Positions 9,715 through 18,675 of a stretch of 64,000 nucleotides of DNA are shown here, one piece after another; the stretch's first letter is position 1, and each line of letters starts with the position of its first letter. This stretch comes from Halomonas aestuarii (GTDB lineage Bacteria > Pseudomonadota > Gammaproteobacteria > Pseudomonadales > Halomonadaceae). The stretch covers positions 3,286,001 through 3,350,000 of the forward strand of contig NZ_CP018139.1 in NCBI RefSeq assembly GCF_001886615.1, written 5' to 3'. The position numbers and the translations under genes were made by a program. The notes beneath the pieces are model-generated. The model saw only the letters and a program-made list of their open reading frames with translations. It did not search any database and was not told the origin of the DNA.

Positions 9715-11544
9715 TCAGCGATTGCGCTGGCGGGTCTCGATCTCGTCGTCACGCGCGGGGTCCACCCACCAGGCGTGCAGGTCGAGATTGTACTCGGGGA
9801 AGGGCTCTTGCCAGCCGAACTTGTCCCACAGGGCGATCCGCGTATGCCCCAGGTGCCACTGGGGAATCACGTAGAAGCCCCAGCGCAGCACCCGGTCCAG
9901 TGCACGGGCCGCCGTGTCCAGCGCCTCCCGGGAGTCGGCGGCGATCAGGTCCTCGACCAGGTCGTCGATCACCGGCTCGCTGAGCCCGATCAGGTTGCGG
10001 CTCTGTGGGACATCGGCGTACTCGCTGGTCCAGAAGTCGCGCTGCTCGTTGCCGGGGTTCGCCGACTGGGGGAAGCTGCCGACGATCATGTCGAAGTCGA
10101 AGCTGCGCAGCCGGTTGAGGTACTGGTTGACGTCGACGATGCGGATGTCGCCCTGGACGCCGATCTTCGCCAGGTTCTGCAGCAGCGGCTGCACGACCCG
10201 CTCGAACTGGGTGTCGAAGAGCAGCACCTCCAGGCGCAGGGGCGCCCCGTTGTCGAGATGGGTCATCACGCCGTCGCGCACCCCGTATCCCGCCGCCTTG
10301 AGCAGCTCCAGCGCCCTGGCCAGCCGCGGGCGCAGCTCGTCGGGATGCTCGATCGGCAGGGGGGAGGCGAAGACCTCCTCGGGCAGGGACTGCCGATAGG
10401 GCTCGAGCAGCGCGAGTTCGGCCTCGCTGGGCATCCCTTCGGCGGCCATCTCGGAGTTGGCGAAGTAGCTCCGCGTGCGCTCATAGGCGCCGTAGAAGAG
10501 GTTGCGGTTGAGCCACTCGAAGTCGAACGCCAGGTTCAGGGCCTCGCGGACCCGCACGTCCTGGAACTTCTCGCGGCGCAGGTTCATCACGTAGGCCTGC
10601 ATGCCGGCGGGCTGGCCGTCCGGGACCTCGAGGCGACGGACGAAGCCCGCGTCGAGGGCCGGGAAATCGTAGGCGGTGGCCCAGTTGCGGGCGCTGCTCT
10701 CGATGCGCATGTCGAGGTTGCCGGCCTTGAAGGCCTCCAGGGCGACGGTCTGGTCGCGGTAGTAGTCGTAGACCAGCCGCTCGATGTTGTGCCGGCCGCG
10801 GTTCACCGGGAGATCCTTGCCCCAGTAGTCCGCCACGCGCTCGTAGGCGATGCGCCTTCCCGGGTCCACCGTGGCGATGCGGTAGGGGCCGGAGCCGAGC
10901 AGGGCGTCGCGGGTGGTCGCCTCGAAGTCCCGGCCCTCCCAGTAGTGGGCCGGCAGGATCGGCAGCTGGCCGAGGATCAGCGGCAGCTCCCGGGACTCGC
11001 TGTCGGCCAGGTCGACGTGCACGGTGTCCTCGTCCACGGCCCGGATGTCCACCACGTCGGCATAGTAGGCGGCGTAGAACGGCTGGCCCTGTTCGGTCAG
11101 GGTCTCGAAGCTGAAGATCACGTCCTCGGCGGTGACCGGCTCCCCGTCATGGAAGCGCGCCTCCGGGTTGAGGTCGAACTCGATCCACTGGCGGTCGGGG
11201 TCCAGGCGCACGCCCTCGGCGAGCAGCCCGTACATCGAGAAGGGCTCGTCGGGGTTCTGGGTCAGCAGGGTGTCGTAGATCTCGGTCAGCCCGGTGGCCG
11301 GGGTGCCGCGGATGATGAAGGGATTCGTCGAGTCGAAGCTGCCGATGGCCGAGCGGACCAGGCTTCCCCCCACTGGGGCATCGGGGTCGGCATGGGGCAG
11401 GTGCGTGAAGTCCGCGGGCAGGGCCGGGTCGCCGTAGAGCGCCAGGCCATGCACGGTAGGCACGTCGGCGGGGTCGGCCGCCAGGGCCGGTCCCCCGAGC
11501 AGTGCGCCCAGCAGCAGGCCCAGGCCAGGGGCAGCATGTCGCAT
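9715..11544 (-). CDS. yejA: Periplasmic peptide-binding protein YejA (SBP family 5)
   Basis: 609 aa with a Sec signal peptide (MRHAAPGLGLLLGALLGGPALAAD). It is a large cluster-C binding protein of the DppA/OppA family: typical segments include the early FHDGEPVTAEDVIFSFE region (about residue 130), VREALNLAFDFEWLNRNLFYG (about 330) and the C-terminal YNLDLHAWWVDP. It should deliver oligopeptides to YejBEF. First gene of the yej operon; its promoter must lie in the 43 bases before it or further up, since mltD ends at 11588 in the same direction. Confidence 0.92.
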   Translation of the reverse strand: MRHAAPGLGLLLGALLGGPALAADPADVPTVHGLALYGDPALPADFTHLPHADPDAPVGGSLVRSAIGSFDSTNPFIIRGTPATGLTEIYDTLLTQNPDEPFSMYGLLAEGVRLDPDRQWIEFDLNPEARFHDGEPVTAEDVIFSFETLTEQGQPFYAAYYADVVDIRAVDEDTVHVDLADSESRELPLILGQLPILPAHYWEGRDFEATTRDALLGSGPYRIATVDPGRRIAYERVADYWGKDLPVNRGRHNIERLVYDYYRDQTVALEAFKAGNLDMRIESSARNWATAYDFPALDAGFVRRLEVPDGQPAGMQAYVMNLRREKFQDVRVREALNLAFDFEWLNRNLFYGAYERTRSYFANSEMAAEGMPSEAELALLEPYRQSLPEEVFASPLPIEHPDELRPRLARALELLKAAGYGVRDGVMTHLDNGAPLRLEVLLFDTQFERVVQPLLQNLAKIGVQGDIRIVDVNQYLNRLRSFDFDMIVGSFPQSANPGNEQRDFWTSEYADVPQSRNLIGLSEPVIDDLVEDLIAADSREALDTAARALDRVLRWGFYVIPQWHLGHTRIALWDKFGWQEPFPEYNLDLHAWWVDPARDDEIETRQRNR

Positions 11545-11587
11545 CGATCAGCATCCTTGTAGCAGGGCGGGGCCGCGGCCCCGGACA

Positions 11588-12769
11588 TCAACTACCGGAA
11601 AGTGTCAGCTGTTGCCCCGGTTGTAAAGTGTCGGGCTGCTCGATGCCGTTCCAGCGGGCCAGGTCGGACATGGCCACGGAATGGCGCGAGGCGATCGCCG
11701 ACAGGCTGTCGCCCCGGCGCACCACGTAGACCTCGTCGTCGCCGGCGCTCTGGCGCCCGGGGGTGTCGCTGCGCAGGCGAGCCACCATGCGGGAGGCGCT
11801 CTCGGCCGGCACCAGCAGGCGCTTGACGTGACGGGGATCGGCACGGTTGCCGAGCAGGCCGGGGTTGAGGTCCTCGAGGGCCGCCCGCGAGACGCCCGCC
11901 AGGCGGGCCGCCTCGCCGAGATCCAGCGGCCGGGTCACCGGGACCTCGGCGACGGCCGGCCGGGCCTTGATCTCCGGCAGCGCGACGTCGTAGCGCTGCG
12001 GGTCGGCGATGATCGCCGAGATCGCGATCAGCTTGGGGACGTAGGCCATGGTCTCCCGCGGCAGGTGGAGGTCCCAGTAGGTGCCGGCCTCGCCCCGGGC
12101 GAAGGCGGCGCTGCGCGCCCGGTTCACGTTGCCGGCGCCGGCGTTGTAGGCCGCCAGGGAGAGCTCGATGTCCCCCTCGTACCACTGCTCGGCCTGCATC
12201 TCGATGTAGTCCAGGGCGGCATGGGTGGAGCGGGCCACGTCCAGGCGCCCGTCGTAGCCGCCGCCGCGGCGCAACCCGAGGGCGTTGCCGGTGCCGGGCA
12301 TGAACTGCCAGAGGCCGGAGGCCCCGCGATGGCTGCGGGCCGTGGGATCGAAGGAGCTCTCGATGAAGGGGATCAGGGCGATCTCGCCGGGCAGCCCCCG
12401 TTCCTTCACGCGCTCGGTGATCCAGGCGAGCCAGGGCCGGGCGCGCTCGGTGATCTCGACGATGTTGTGCGGGCTCTGGCGATAGTGGTCGATCCAGTGC
12501 TGGACACGAGGATGGTCCGCATCCTCTTGCCACTGGAAGGCCTCGGTGAGGCGCGACCAGGCATCCTGGGGCTCCAGGGCCAGGGCATCCCAGAAGTGCA
12601 GGTTCGTGGGCAACGCGGCGTGGCGGGCCGTCTGGCTGGCCGAATCTTCCTTGAAGGCGCCCTGGGGGTTCGTGGCGGCCTGGCTGCTGCCGGCGGCCAT
12701 CAGCGAACCCGTCAGGGCGAGACAGCTGGTGAAGCCCAGGATCCGTCGACGTGTGGTGTAGTAGGTCAT
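11588..12769 (-). CDS. mltD: Membrane-bound lytic murein transglycosylase D
   Basis: 393 aa. A signal-like N-terminus (residues 1-32) is followed by the SLT/goose-lysozyme-like catalytic domain, with the catalytic Glu in IPFIESSF (about 135), then SGLWQFMPGTG and AAYNAGAGNVNRA. A single C-terminal LysM domain starts at YVVRRGDSLSAIA (about 345). E. coli MltD has more LysM copies. I see no strong lipobox, so anchoring is uncertain. It cleaves the MurNAc-GlcNAc bond to give 1,6-anhydro ends in the periplasm. The neighbouring gloB is also next to mltD in E. coli. Confidence 0.88.
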   Translation of the reverse strand: MTYYTTRRRILGFTSCLALTGSLMAAGSSQAATNPQGAFKEDSASQTARHAALPTNLHFWDALALEPQDAWSRLTEAFQWQEDADHPRVQHWIDHYRQSPHNIVEITERARPWLAWITERVKERGLPGEIALIPFIESSFDPTARSHRGASGLWQFMPGTGNALGLRRGGGYDGRLDVARSTHAALDYIEMQAEQWYEGDIELSLAAYNAGAGNVNRARSAAFARGEAGTYWDLHLPRETMAYVPKLIAISAIIADPQRYDVALPEIKARPAVAEVPVTRPLDLGEAARLAGVSRAALEDLNPGLLGNRADPRHVKRLLVPAESASRMVARLRSDTPGRQSAGDDEVYVVRRGDSLSAIASRHSVAMSDLARWNGIEQPDTLQPGQQLTLSGS

Positions 12770-12842
12770 CGAGAGGTGATCTCCAGGTCATTCCGCGGCC
12801 TGCCGGAACGGTCAGGCCGTGTGTCGTCTGTCATCGATGTGT

Positions 12843-13610
12843 TCAGAAGTCATCCTTCCACGCGCGAAGCGTGGTGAAGGTGGCCAGGCTGCTGTCGGTG
12901 TCGCCATGGGCGGCAGCGGCCTGGCGCACGCCAGCCGAATCGCAGCGCAGGAACGGGTTGATCCGGCGCTCGCGGCCCAGGGTGCTGGGTAGGGTGGGGC
13001 GGTCGAGCTCGCGGGCCCGCCGGCACTCCTCCTCGGCCTTCACGACATCGCCGTTGTCGGGGTCGGCGGCGCGGGCGAAGGCCAGGTTGGCCATGGTGTA
13101 TTCATGGGCGGCGAACACCAGGGTCTCCTCCGGCAGGGCCTCGAGACGAGACAGCGAGGCGTGCATCTGTTCCGGGCTGCCCTCGAAGAGTCGGCCGCAG
13201 CCGCCACTGAAGAGCACGTCTCCACAGAACAGCAGCGGCGGGATCCCCGCCGTGAAGAAGCCGATGTGATCCAGGGTGTGGCCGGGCAGGTTGAACACCT
13301 CGAACAGCCGGCCCATCACCCGCACCTCGTCTCCGTCAGAAACCCGCTCGTCGATCCCCTCGATGTCGGGGTTGTCCGGGCCGATCACGCGGGGGGAATA
13401 GCGCTTGTTCAGTTCCCGCAGGCCGCCGGTGTGATCGTGGTGATGATGGGTGATCAGCACGCAGCCCAGCGAGAGCCCCTCGCGCTCCAGCCACTCGATC
13501 ACCGGCGTTGCATCGCCGGGATCGACCACGCAGACTTCCTGGCTCGTATCCTGGCGCAGCAGCCAGATATAGTTGTCGCTAAAGGCGGGGATCGGTGTCA
13601 CGCTCAACAT
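12843..13610 (-). CDS. gloB: Hydroxyacylglutathione hydrolase (glyoxalase II)
   Basis: 255 aa metallo-beta-lactamase-fold enzyme with the binuclear metal motif THHHHDHTGG (about 54-63) and the C-terminal HAGH-type domain ending RINPFLRCD. Length equals the usual family length. It hydrolyses S-lactoylglutathione to lactate and glutathione in methylglyoxal detoxification. It is divergent from the methyltransferase-rnhA-dnaQ unit, the same association as gloB-yafS-rnhA-dnaQ in E. coli. Confidence 0.93.
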   Translation of the reverse strand: MLSVTPIPAFSDNYIWLLRQDTSQEVCVVDPGDATPVIEWLEREGLSLGCVLITHHHHDHTGGLRELNKRYSPRVIGPDNPDIEGIDERVSDGDEVRVMGRLFEVFNLPGHTLDHIGFFTAGIPPLLFCGDVLFSGGCGRLFEGSPEQMHASLSRLEALPEETLVFAAHEYTMANLAFARAADPDNGDVVKAEEECRRARELDRPTLPSTLGRERRINPFLRCDSAGVRQAAAAHGDTDSSLATFTTLRAWKDDF

Positions 13611-13704
13611 TGCTCAGGGTCCTTGACGGAGGCGATTACGGACGCTGCCGCGATTCGTGGCGATTTGCTTGCAAAACCCGGCACTGTGGAGGGAAACGGA
13701 CGCT

Positions 13705-14475
13705 ATGTCAAATTCGCGGGATCTCCATGGACTGGCCCGGCTGGTCCGGGACGGCCGCCGCTACTGGTCCTCCCCGGCGGGCCAGGCCCTCTGGCGGGCC
13801 GAGCGCGCCTGCCTGGGCCCGGTCTGCGAACGCCTCTTCGGCGGACACAGCCTGGAGCTCGCCATGGCGCCCATGTTGAGCGAGATCTGTCCGATCCGCC
13901 ATGCCCTGGGCTGGTCGCCGACCCGCGAGATGGCCGCCCATGAGTCGACCCTGGTGTGCCCGCCGGATGCCCTGCCGCTGCCCGACGACTGCCTGAGCCT
14001 GGTGGTGGTCCACCACCTGCTGGAGGTGGTGCCCGACCCCCATCACATGCTGCAGGAGGCGGCCCGCGTCACCGCCGACGACGGGCGCCTGATCATCTTC
14101 GGCTGGTACCCGCTGAGCGCCGGTGGGCTGTCCCGCGCCTGGCCGGGCCGGCGACGCCTCATGCCCTGGCGGGGGCACTGGCGCACCCCCGGGCGCCTGG
14201 GGGACTGGCTGGCGTTTGTCGACTTCGAGATCGACCGGGTAGACTACTGCGGTTTCCACCTGCCCGGCAGCCTGCCGCGCAACACCATGCTCGAGACCCT
14301 CGGCCGGCGCCACAACCTGCCGCTCGGCGACAGCTACATGATCCATGCCCGACGCCGGACCCAGCTGGCCCAGCCGCAGCGCCCGCGACTCGACCTGGCG
14401 AGCCCCCTGGTCGGGCCGACGCTGGGCAGCGCCACCCGGGTCGGGTCGCTTCGCGAAGAGGAGTCGCCACGGTGA
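13705..14475 (+). CDS. SAM-dependent methyltransferase-fold protein (YafS-like)
   Basis: 256 aa from ATG 13705, preceded by GGAGGG; the frame opens earlier at 13657 but that extension is not conserved-looking. A class I methyltransferase core (Methyltransf_11-like) is suggested by [33 protein letters not shown] (split here: [11 protein letters not shown] then [11 protein letters not shown]), a typical motif II/post-II region. The glycine-rich SAM loop is poorly formed, so activity is uncertain. It overlaps rnhA by GTGA. The target is unknown. Confidence 0.72.
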   Translation: MSNSRDLHGLARLVRDGRRYWSSPAGQALWRAERACLGPVCERLFGGHSLELAMAPMLSEICPIRHALGWSPTREMAAHESTLVCPPDALPLPDDCLSLVVVHHLLEVVPDPHHMLQEAARVTADDGRLIIFGWYPLSAGGLSRAWPGRRRLMPWRGHWRTPGRLGDWLAFVDFEIDRVDYCGFHLPGSLPRNTMLETLGRRHNLPLGDSYMIHARRRTQLAQPQRPRLDLASPLVGPTLGSATRVGSLREEESPR

Positions 14476-14927
14476 CGGACACACGCCAGGCCGTGACGAT
14501 CTATACCGATGGGGCCTGCCGTGGCAATCCCGGCCCCGGGGGATGGGGCGTGCTGCTGGTCAGTGGCCGACACGAGAAGGCCCTCAAGGGCTTCGAGGCG
14601 GTGACCACCAACAATCGCATGGAGCTGATGGCGGCGATCATGGCGCTGCGCGAGCTCAAGCGACCCTGCCGGGTGGCGCTGTGGACCGACTCCGAGTACC
14701 TGCGCAAGGGGATCACCGAGTGGATCCATAACTGGATCAAGCGCGACTGGAAGACCGCCTCGCGCCAGCCGGTGAGAAACGCCGAGCTGTGGCGCGAGCT
14801 CCTCGAGGAGACACACCGCCACGAGATCGCGTGGCACTGGGTCAAGGGCCATAGCGGGCACCCCGGCAACGAGCGTGCCGACGCCCTGGCCAACGAGGCC
14901 ATCGACGAGCACCGGGCCCGCGCCTGA
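14472..14927 (+). CDS. rnhA: Ribonuclease HI
   Basis: 151 aa with a GTG start overlapping the preceding stop. The active-site residues are all visible: D in [17 protein letters not shown] in NNRMELMA, D in TDSEY, H in [13 protein letters not shown] and the last D of that motif. It degrades RNA in RNA-DNA hybrids. In E. coli rnhA and dnaQ are divergent; here they are co-directional with 52 bases between them. Confidence 0.95.
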   Translation: MTDTRQAVTIYTDGACRGNPGPGGWGVLLVSGRHEKALKGFEAVTTNNRMELMAAIMALRELKRPCRVALWTDSEYLRKGITEWIHNWIKRDWKTASRQPVRNAELWRELLEETHRHEIAWHWVKGHSGHPGNERADALANEAIDEHRARA

Positions 14928-14979
14928 GGCCTGACCCCTTTCCCTACGAGATTTTCCCTGCGAGCCGACGAGAGACCCC

Positions 14980-15741
14980 ATGCGTCAGATCATCCTGGAT
15001 ACCGAGACCACCGGCATCGACCCCCGTGACGGCCATCGCCTGATCGAGATCGGGGCGGTGGAGATGGTCAACCGCCGCCTCACCGGCAACACCTACCACC
15101 AGTACATCAATCCCGAGCGGGACATCGAGGCCGAGGCCATCGGCGTGCACGGCATCACCAACGAGCGGGTCGCCGACGAGCCGGTGTTCGCCGAGGTCGC
15201 CGACGCCTTCTGGGCCTTCATCGAGGGCGCCGAGCTGGTGATCCACAACGCGCCCTTCGACGTGGGCTTCATGGATCACGAGTTCGGCCTGCTCAATGCC
15301 CGGCGCGGCGAGCCGCGACTCGGTCCGGTCGCCGAGCACTGCCGGATCCTCGACACCCTGAAGTTGGCTCGCGACATGCACCCCGGCCAGCGCAACAGCC
15401 TGGACGCGCTGTGCAAGCGCTATGACATCGAGAACGGCCACCGGGTCCTGCACGGCGCCCTGCTTGACGCCGAGATCCTCGCCGACGTCTACCTGGCGAT
15501 GACCGGCGGGCAGACCGCGCTGTCCCTGGATGCCTCGGCGGCGTCGGAGGGGCAGTCCGGCGATCAGCAGGGGCTGTCCATCCGGCGCCTGTCCCTCGAC
15601 CCCGGGAGGCTGCGGGTGGTGCGTCCCGACCCGGCGGAGCTCGCGGCCCACCAGGCCAAGCTGGACCGCATTCGCGAGGCCGCCGGCGAGTGTCGCTGGG
15701 ATGCCCATGCCGGAGTGCCCGGCGCCGGGGACGGTGCCTGA
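14980..15741 (+). CDS. dnaQ: DNA polymerase III epsilon subunit (3'-5' proofreading exonuclease)
   Basis: 253 aa DEDDh exonuclease. Exo I is ILDTETTGID (D7, E9), Exo II includes HNAPFDVGFMDHE, and Exo III is HGALLDAEILADVYL with the catalytic His. The C-terminal tail (about 190-253), needed for alpha-subunit binding in the family, is present. It overlaps nudC by one base (TGATG). Confidence 0.94.
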   Translation: MRQIILDTETTGIDPRDGHRLIEIGAVEMVNRRLTGNTYHQYINPERDIEAEAIGVHGITNERVADEPVFAEVADAFWAFIEGAELVIHNAPFDVGFMDHEFGLLNARRGEPRLGPVAEHCRILDTLKLARDMHPGQRNSLDALCKRYDIENGHRVLHGALLDAEILADVYLAMTGGQTALSLDASAASEGQSGDQQGLSIRRLSLDPGRLRVVRPDPAELAAHQAKLDRIREAAGECRWDAHAGVPGAGDGA

Positions 15742-16514
15742 TGCTGCGTCGGGAACTGCCCAGCCAGGAGGCGGCCGGGCGGGTGATCCGCCTGGCCCGG
15801 GGGCGCATCGCGCCCGGCAGCGACGACGGGCCCCTGCAGGCCTTCCAGCCCTGGCACGACGGCCTGCAGCCGCTGTGCTGGTGGCAGGAGGAACCGGTGG
15901 CGCTGTCGCTGGAGGAGCAGCCGGGCGATGACTGGCCGGACGCCCGCCAGTGGCTGGCTCGCCTGCCGGAGTCCTGGTTCGCGCTGGTGGCCACGGCGCT
16001 GCAGGTGGCGGCATGGCTCGACAACCATCGCTTCTGCGGCCGCTGCGGGGCCCCGGCCGAGCGTCTGGACGCCGAGTTCGCCATGCAGTGCGGGCAGTGC
16101 GGCCATCGCAACTACCCGCGCATCTCGCCCTGCATCATCACCCTGGTGACCCATGGCGAGTCGCTGCTGCTGGCGCGCAGCCCGCGCTTTCCCCCGGGTC
16201 GCTACTCGACCCTCGCCGGCTTCATCGAGCCCGGCGAGGCGGCCGAGGAGGCGGTGCGTCGCGAGGTCTTCGAGGAGGTGGGACTCAGCGTGGGGCGGGT
16301 CAGCTACTTCAGGAGCCAGCCCTGGCCCTTTCCCCACTCGCTGATGCTGGGCTTCTTCGCCGAGGCCGCCAGCCGGCGCATCCGCATCGACGGGGTCGAG
16401 ATCGCCGATGCCGCCTGGTTCAATCCGCGACGCCTGCCCCAGCTGCCGCCGCTCTATTCCATCTCGCGGGCGCTGATCGAGACCCACCTCAATGAGGTCG
16501 GGGGGCGCGGCTAG
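15741..16514 (+). CDS. nudC: NAD(+)/NADH pyrophosphatase NudC
   Basis: 257 aa. The four-Cys zinc ribbon (CGRCGAP and CGQCGH, about 98-120) is followed by the Nudix domain with the box running from GFIEPGEAAEEA to REVFEEVGL. The SQPWPFPHSLM segment is the NudC-specific signature downstream of the box. It hydrolyses NADH to NMNH and AMP and removes NAD caps from RNA in E. coli. Start ATG 15741 overlaps the dnaQ stop, which decides it over an upstream in-frame ATG. It converges with the SCP2 gene, 15 bases apart. Confidence 0.93.
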   Translation: MLRRELPSQEAAGRVIRLARGRIAPGSDDGPLQAFQPWHDGLQPLCWWQEEPVALSLEEQPGDDWPDARQWLARLPESWFALVATALQVAAWLDNHRFCGRCGAPAERLDAEFAMQCGQCGHRNYPRISPCIITLVTHGESLLLARSPRFPPGRYSTLAGFIEPGEAAEEAVRREVFEEVGLSVGRVSYFRSQPWPFPHSLMLGFFAEAASRRIRIDGVEIADAAWFNPRRLPQLPPLYSISRALIETHLNEVGGRG

Positions 16515-16529
16515 CCTCGGGTGACCGGG

Positions 16530-16841
16530 TCAGCTCCCGGGGAAGAGGCTGCTCAGTTTCGTCGCCAGCATGACGTTGCCGGTGGCCTTCAGCTTGCCCG
16601 TCATGAAGGCGTTCATGCCGTTGATCTCGCCGCTCATCACGCCCCTGAGGGTCTCGCTGCTCATGCTCAGGCTGACCGAGGGGTCGTCGTGCTCCCCCTC
16701 GTGGACCTCCAGGTTGCCGTCGTCCACCACCAGGTAGTGATCGCCGGCATCGCTGAAGTGGAACTGGAAGACTTCGCGCATGCCGCTGGCGGCGTCGGCG
16801 TCGAAGCGGCGCTTGAGCTTGTCGAGGGTGGCGTCGGACAT
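16530..16841 (-). CDS. SCP2 sterol/lipid-binding domain protein
   Basis: 103 aa, a single SCP2 domain. Key features are the opening LDKLKRRFDADAASGM, the strand YLVVDDGNLEV, VSLSMSSETLRGVMSGEINGM split over the domain centre, and the closing FMTGKLKATGNVMLATKL. These proteins form a hydrophobic tunnel for acyl chains. ATG 16841 was preferred over a start 16 codons upstream because the domain begins right after it. A PsrA-like palindrome lies 42 bases upstream, which would link it to fatty-acid metabolism. The precise ligand is unknown. Confidence 0.85.
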   Translation of the reverse strand: MSDATLDKLKRRFDADAASGMREVFQFHFSDAGDHYLVVDDGNLEVHEGEHDDPSVSLSMSSETLRGVMSGEINGMNAFMTGKLKATGNVMLATKLSSLFPGS

Positions 16842-16882
16842 CGGGAATCCTCGTGGGTGGGGTGCAGTCGGCAAGCCTATTT

Positions 16883-16896
16883 GAAACAACTGTTTG
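16883..16896. promoter_or_regulatory. PsrA-like operator upstream of the SCP2 gene
   Basis: The palindrome GAAAC-AACT-GTTTG fits the published PsrA consensus (G/C)AAAC-N2-4-GTTT(G/C). The wider sequence is also symmetric (TTTGAAACA against TGTTTGAAT). It sits 42-55 bases upstream of the SCP2 start, in promoter position, and 74 bases before sohB on the other strand. PsrA is a TetR-type regulator of fatty-acid degradation and stress genes in gammaproteobacteria. Assignment is by motif match only. Confidence 0.55.
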
Positions 16897-16969
16897 AATC
16901 AAGCGGCCTTGTGCCGGGGTGATGGCGCCGGGCAGGATGGCAGCAGGTCCAGTCGATGAGGAGAGGACG

Positions 16970-18010
16970 GTGAACGAGTGGCTGACGGATTTCGGCATGT
17001 TCCTGGCGCAGCTGTTGACCCTGGTGCTGGTGGTCGGCGTGGCGGTGGCGGTGATCGTGAAGCTCAAGGGCGAGACGGGGGAGCGCTCCCGGCTGCGTCT
17101 CGAGGAGCTCAACCAGACCCGTCGCCAGCGCCGCCGGCGGATGGAACTGGCGGCCAGTCATCCGGGCGCCCGCAAGGGCCTGATCAAGGCCTTCCGCCGG
17201 GATGACAAGGCGCGTGACCGCGACGGCCGCAAGGGCAAGGGCGAGTCGCGACCGACGGTCTGGGTGCTCGACTTCCACGGTGACCTCAAGGCCAGTGCCA
17301 CCGGCCGGCTGGCCGAGGAGGTCTCGGCGGTGCTCGAGGTGGCCGGCGAGAACGACGAGGTGGTGCTGCGACTGGAGTCGGCCGGCGGCCTGGTGCACGG
17401 CTACGGACTGGCGGCCGCCGAGCTGGATCGCCTGCGCCAGGCGGGGCTCACCACCACGGTCTGCGTGGACAAGGTGGCGGCCAGCGGCGGGTACCTGATG
17501 GCCTGCAGCGCCGATCACCTGCGCGCCGCGCCCTTCGCGGTGATCGGTTCCATCGGGGTCGTCGCCCAGCTGCCCAACCTCCATCGCCTGCTCAAGCGTC
17601 ACGACATCGACGTGGAACTGCTGACGGCAGGGCGCTACAAGCGCACCCTCACCGTCTTCGGCGAGAACACGGAGGAGGGGCGCGACAAGTTCATCGAGGA
17701 TCTCGAGACCACCCATCAGCTGTTCAAGCGCCATGTGGCCGAGCGGCGCCCGGACCTGGACATCGAGTCGGTGGCCACCGGCGAGATCTGGTACGGCAGC
17801 GATGCCCTGGAGCGGGGCCTCGTCGATGCGCTGGGGACCAGCGAGGCCTATCTGGCACAGCGCATGCCAGAGGCCCGGGTGATCAGCCTGAAGCTGGAGC
17901 AGAAGCAGAAGCTCGGGGATCGCCTCGGCGTGGCGGTGTCACGAGGCGTGGAGCGAAGCGTCGAGCGCGGTCTGGAGATGCTCGACGCCGGCCGCTGGCA
18001 GAAACGCTGA
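16970..18010 (+). CDS. sohB: Inner-membrane serine protease SohB (peptidase S49)
   Basis: 346 aa from GTG 16970, which has a strong GAGGAGAGG ribosome site; an in-frame ATG 17 codons earlier lacks one. One N-terminal membrane helix (about 10-30), a basic linker, then the S49 domain: VASGGYLMAC-like segment with the nucleophile Ser (KVAASGGYLMACS, about 183) and the general-base Lys region TAGRYKRTLTVFGENTEEGRDKF-like stretch (TAGRYKRTLT, about 225). It acts on the periplasmic face. Substrates are not defined in this organism. Confidence 0.9.
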   Translation: MNEWLTDFGMFLAQLLTLVLVVGVAVAVIVKLKGETGERSRLRLEELNQTRRQRRRRMELAASHPGARKGLIKAFRRDDKARDRDGRKGKGESRPTVWVLDFHGDLKASATGRLAEEVSAVLEVAGENDEVVLRLESAGGLVHGYGLAAAELDRLRQAGLTTTVCVDKVAASGGYLMACSADHLRAAPFAVIGSIGVVAQLPNLHRLLKRHDIDVELLTAGRYKRTLTVFGENTEEGRDKFIEDLETTHQLFKRHVAERRPDLDIESVATGEIWYGSDALERGLVDALGTSEAYLAQRMPEARVISLKLEQKQKLGDRLGVAVSRGVERSVERGLEMLDAGRWQKR

Positions 18011-18016
18011 CGGCGG

Positions 18017-18346
18017 TCACGGCCGGCCGCCGAGCTCGAGGCGGCCGAGTGCCTCGATGAGCGTCCTGGCGCGCTCTCCCTGCAGCGAGTAGTAGATGGT
18101 CTGGGATTCGCGTCGGGTGGTGACGAGATTCTCTCGGCGCAGGATCGCGAGGTGCTGCGAGAGCGCCGACTGGCTGAGCACGAGTCGCTGGTTGAGCTCG
18201 GTCACCGACAGCTCGGTGCCGTCCAGCAGGCAGAGAATCCGCAACCGATTGTCATTGGCCATCGCCTTGAGCAGCGCGCTGGCCTCGTCGATGACCGCCT
18301 CTCCGCCCTCAAGGAGACGTGCTGCCGCCCCTCTGGTCGTGCCCAT
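18017..18346 (-). CDS. ArsR/SmtB-family winged-helix regulator without metal-site cysteines
   Basis: 109 aa from ATG 18346 with a GGGGGACAG ribosome site. The winged helix runs from LLKAMANDNRLRILCLL to YYSLQGERA; the recognition helix is LSQSALSQHLAIL. The metal-sensing motif ELCV(C/G)D of ArsR/SmtB is ELSVTEL here, with no cysteines, so thiolate metal sensing at that site is unlikely. It may respond to another signal or to partner proteins. It converges with sohB, 6 bases apart. A TTATT-CGC-AATAA repeat at 18467-18479 upstream is a possible operator. Confidence 0.85.
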   Translation of the reverse strand: MGTTRGAAARLLEGGEAVIDEASALLKAMANDNRLRILCLLDGTELSVTELNQRLVLSQSALSQHLAILRRENLVTTRRESQTIYYSLQGERARTLIEALGRLELGGRP

Positions 18347-18415
18347 GATCTGTCCCCCGCCTGGCAGGTCCCGGCACACGGCCGGCCGCCTGCGCGCTTG
18401 AATGCATCCCCGTGA

Positions 18416-18479
18416 CCCCCGCCTCAGCGGGGGGCGTCGGCCTGCTCGTCGACCTTCTGATTCAGCTTATTCGCAATAA
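18416..18479. repeat. GC hairpin and AT inverted repeat in the arsR-prpE spacer
   Basis: The 337-base divergent spacer 18347-18683 has no gene. It holds a 7-bp hairpin CCCCCGC-CTCA-GCGGGGG (18416-18433) and an AT-rich inverted repeat TTATT-CGC-AATAA (18467-18479). The latter lies 121-133 bases upstream of the ArsR-type start and resembles operators of that family in symmetry and base composition. The hairpin has no T-run on either side. Function is inferred only. Confidence 0.45.
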
Positions 18480-18551
18480 TAGCCCAGCCTGGAGGCCGTC
18501 GCCGGATCAACGGCGACCCTCGGCCGCCACGATCGGCAGGGGAAGGCGTGT

Positions 18552-18675
18552 GTTGTTGACAATGACGGGGTGGTCTCTCGTCCTTTTGTCGAAGATTAGC
18601 CGATGGTATGAGGTTTGGCGGAAGATATTGCTCTAGAGTGTCAACAATCAACACCCCTATTCCCGATTGCTGACA
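18552..18675. promoter_or_regulatory. Three related half-sites upstream of prpE (putative operator)
   Basis: A decamer related to GTTGTTGACA occurs three times before prpE: GTTGTTGACA at 18552-18561, its reverse complement core TGTCAACAA at 18639-18647, and ATTGCTGACA at 18666-18675, the last ending 9 bases before the start codon. The first copy is part of the near-palindrome TTGTTGACAA. The shape resembles GntR-type operators (TTGTC..GACAA). The first copy also contains a perfect TTGACA, but I found no matching -10 box at 16-18 bases. Confidence 0.5.

Noticed and set aside
18616..18637. Sigma-54-like TTGGCGG..TTGCT element before prpE
   Set aside because: The GG and GC elements are 11 bases apart instead of 10, so the strict -24/-12 spacing is not met.
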